The notes under the pieces are model-generated. The model did not search any database, was not told the DNA's origin, and saw nothing but the letters and a program-made list of their open reading frames with translations. Positions 5,458 through 6,372 of a stretch of 6,372 nt of DNA are shown piece after piece (the first letter of the stretch is position 1; every line of letters begins with the position of its first letter). The stretch comes from Desulfuromonadales bacterium (GTDB lineage Bacteria; Desulfobacterota; Desulfuromonadia; Desulfuromonadales; BM103), in NCBI GenBank assembly GCA_029859485.1, contig JAOUDB010000158.1:1-6372 (forward strand), written 5' to 3'. Position numbers and translations under genes: made by a program.

Positions 5458-5652
5458 ATGATCAAAGTCAAAACCTTCGGCGAACCTTTACAGCCTTTCA
5501 GGGCGCAACGTGAGCTTGGTGAACTGGATGAACGAGTGAACCGGTTTGTCAGTGAAAACAACATTACCAGAGTCCTGTCTGTGAGCGACTCAACGACGGT
5601 CGAAGCAGGAAATACCTGTGGCCTGATTCGCGTGCTGGTGTACGAGGAGTAG
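5458..5652 (+). CDS. Small conserved-looking protein of unknown function, 64 aa
   Basis: I do not recognise this protein with certainty. It has 64 residues, with no membrane segment or signal peptide and one cysteine near the end (in 'AGNTCGLIRVLVYEE'). The sequence reads as a mixed alpha/beta mini-domain: strand 'MIKVKTFG', helix 'RELGELDERVNRFVSENN', strand 'ITRVLSVSDSTT', then a final strand 'GLIRVLVYEE'. I chose the ATG at 5458 because GGGGAGG (5446-5452) lies five bases ahead. The frame also has an ATG at 5431 that overlaps the Nfu stop by one base and would add nine residues, but it has only a weak site before it. The gene follows Nfu by 26 bases and ends at the terminator at 5688, so the two form an operon. 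That suggests a role with Fe-S proteins, but this is inference from context only. Confidence 0.8.
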   Translation: MIKVKTFGEPLQPFRAQRELGELDERVNRFVSENNITRVLSVSDSTTVEAGNTCGLIRVLVYEE

Positions 5653-5687
5653 GCTGTCATAGTGGCGGTTGCCGACCATGTAAAAAT

Positions 5688-5726
5688 AACGGGGGCGTCT
5701 CTAGGTGAGATGCCCCCGTTGTCTTT
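5688..5726. terminator. Bidirectional rho-independent terminator
   Basis: A 14-position stem pairs 5688-5701 with 5707-5720: nine perfect pairs AACGGGGGC/GCCCCCGTT, one G-T wobble, then TCTC/GAGA, around a 5-base loop. On the plus strand GTCTTT follows, ending the Nfu operon 35 bases after its stop. On the minus strand ATTTTTA follows, a better tail, ending the hemerythrin gene 39 bases after its stop. The convergent genes share it. Confidence 0.92.
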
Positions 5727-5759
5727 GCGGGATGAACCTTCAGTGTGCAACCCGAAGAC

Positions 5760-6173
5760 TTAAGTGTCCAGTCTTTCTGCTTGCTTTTTGATTTTTGCCG
5801 CCATCGCCTGGTCTACGACGCAGATGTGATTTTTTAGCCAGTCCCGCAAGAAGGTCAGTGTTTGCAGGGAGATTGCGGCTTCTCCATGGCGGTGTCTGCT
5901 TTCCAGGTCGGCAAGGGTTTCCGCCATGCGTTTGTGTTCCTGGAAATGCTTGCTCTGGTCCGGGGCTCCGCACTCAACCATGTAACGTTCTTCTTTAACG
6001 AAGTGATCCTCCGTGTAACGCTTCAGCGCTGAAAATATTGGCAGAAGCAGGGCGCCACCGCTTCCGTCCTGCATTGCTTCATAAAGGTCATTGATCAAGT
6101 TGACCAAACCCTTGTGGTCACGGTCGATTTCATCGATGCCTGTTCGGTAATTGTCATCCCAGACAAACAGCAT
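5760..6173 (-). CDS. Bacteriohemerythrin
   Basis: A 137-residue cytoplasmic four-helix O2-binding protein with a di-iron site. All seven ligands are present in the classic order: H20 (DRDHK), H57 and E61 (HFVKEE), H76 and H80 (HFQEH), H116 and D121 (HICVVD). The N-terminus 'MLFVWDDNYRTGIDEIDRDHKGLVNLINDLYEAM' is typical. Such proteins store, carry or sense oxygen, and some bind NO. This one is stand-alone, not fused to a chemotaxis receptor or cyclase. The frame is open 18 codons further upstream, but the ATG at 6173 fits the family start and has AAGGA eight bases ahead. It is convergent with the Nfu operon and shares the terminator at 5688-5720. Its promoter region is strongly AT-rich and carries an inverted repeat. 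Confidence 0.95.
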   Translation of the reverse strand: MLFVWDDNYRTGIDEIDRDHKGLVNLINDLYEAMQDGSGGALLLPIFSALKRYTEDHFVKEERYMVECGAPDQSKHFQEHKRMAETLADLESRHRHGEAAISLQTLTFLRDWLKNHICVVDQAMAAKIKKQAERLDT

Positions 6174-6212
6174 GTTATTATTCCTTTTCAGTAAAAGCGG
6201 GGTATTCGCAGA

Positions 6213-6241
6213 ATTATATGATAACAATATATACTATTGTT
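6213..6241 (-). promoter_or_regulatory. Hemerythrin promoter region with a 7-5-7 inverted repeat
   Basis: On the minus strand TATAAT (6213-6218) is a perfect -10, 40 bases before the start at 6173. No good -35 lies at the usual distance. Instead AACAATA (6223-6229) and TATTGTT (6235-6241) form a perfect inverted repeat around five bases, just upstream of the -10. A weak -35 together with a palindrome suggests a regulated promoter; the palindrome's centre would sit near -26, which favours a repressor. It is not a standard FNR (TTGAT-N4-ATCAA), HcpR or Fur box that I can match. The regulator is unknown. Confidence 0.5.
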
Positions 6242-6372
6242 TGGTATTTTAAAACACTGTTTGTTGTTTTTTAAAATTTTATTTGCCTGTTTATGCAGAG
6301 ACGAATGGAGGTGGCTGTTTGTTGAAGTGATTCGTAGAAAAGTCCAAGGCGAGTCATGACGTCTGCGTCAAT
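6242..6372. other. AT-rich leader and unassigned edge sequence
   Basis: Positions 6242-6292 are very AT-rich with TTTTAAAA motifs, and could act as an upstream promoter element for the hemerythrin gene. From 6300 composition becomes mixed. I see inverted pairs ACGAAT/ATTCGT (6301-6306, 6330-6335) and TGACG/CGTCA (6357-6361, 6366-6370), but no reading frame with a start signal on either strand. It could be the end of an intergenic repeat or of a gene beyond the window. Confidence 0.4.

Noticed and set aside
1..6372. CRISPR arrays, tRNA or rRNA genes, insertion sequences, phage genes
   Set aside because: I found no repeat-spacer pattern, no cloverleaf with a TTC-type arm, no transposase frame and no terminal inverted repeats with target duplications.

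Overview
The window looks like a piece of a chromosome from a Gram-negative, probably anaerobic or microaerophilic delta-type proteobacterium, with Desulfuromonadia (Desulfuromonas/Geobacter relatives) as the best guess. That guess is inference. It rests on the gene set (YebC, class II fructose-bisphosphatase, a cytidylate-kinase-like/BON fusion, a stand-alone Nfu domain, bacteriohemerythrin), on Shine-Dalgarno starts with sigma70-type promoters, and on mid-range base composition. There are no mobile elements, phage genes, CRISPR arrays, tRNAs or rRNAs. This is mostly ordinary housekeeping DNA with a few less-studied small genes and regulatory signals.

Left part (1-2111), all on the minus strand: the first 30 codons of a YebC/TACO1-type regulator run off the left edge. 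To its right lie a cytidylate-kinase-like protein with a C-terminal BON domain and then glpX. The kinase/BON gene has its own good promoter (1107-1135) and its own terminator (190-214), so it seems to be a single-gene unit. glpX has a leader with a perfect 12-bp hairpin close to its ribosome binding site.

Middle (2112-3070): an approximately 310-bp divergent region separates glpX from an exported single-domain rhodanese on the plus strand. After it come a G-rich tract and a short minus-strand gene (48 aa, one membrane segment) that is divergent from the next gene.

Right part (3070-5720), plus strand: a glycerophosphodiester phosphodiesterase, a MidA/NDUFAF7-type methyltransferase, a 73-aa Nfu-type Fe-S scaffold and a 64-aa unknown protein. 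The last two are tightly spaced and end at a strong terminator that works in both directions. A convergent minus-strand bacteriohemerythrin follows, with all seven iron ligands intact. Its AT-rich promoter carries a 7-5-7 inverted repeat.

Functionally the window mixes gluconeogenesis (glpX), phospholipid head-group turnover (phosphodiesterase), Fe-S assembly and perhaps respiratory complex maturation (Nfu, MidA-like), and oxygen or NO handling (hemerythrin). I see no coherent new multi-gene system. The best leads are the 48-aa membrane protein, the 64-aa partner of Nfu, the glpX leader hairpin, and the palindromes over the kinase/BON and hemerythrin promoters.
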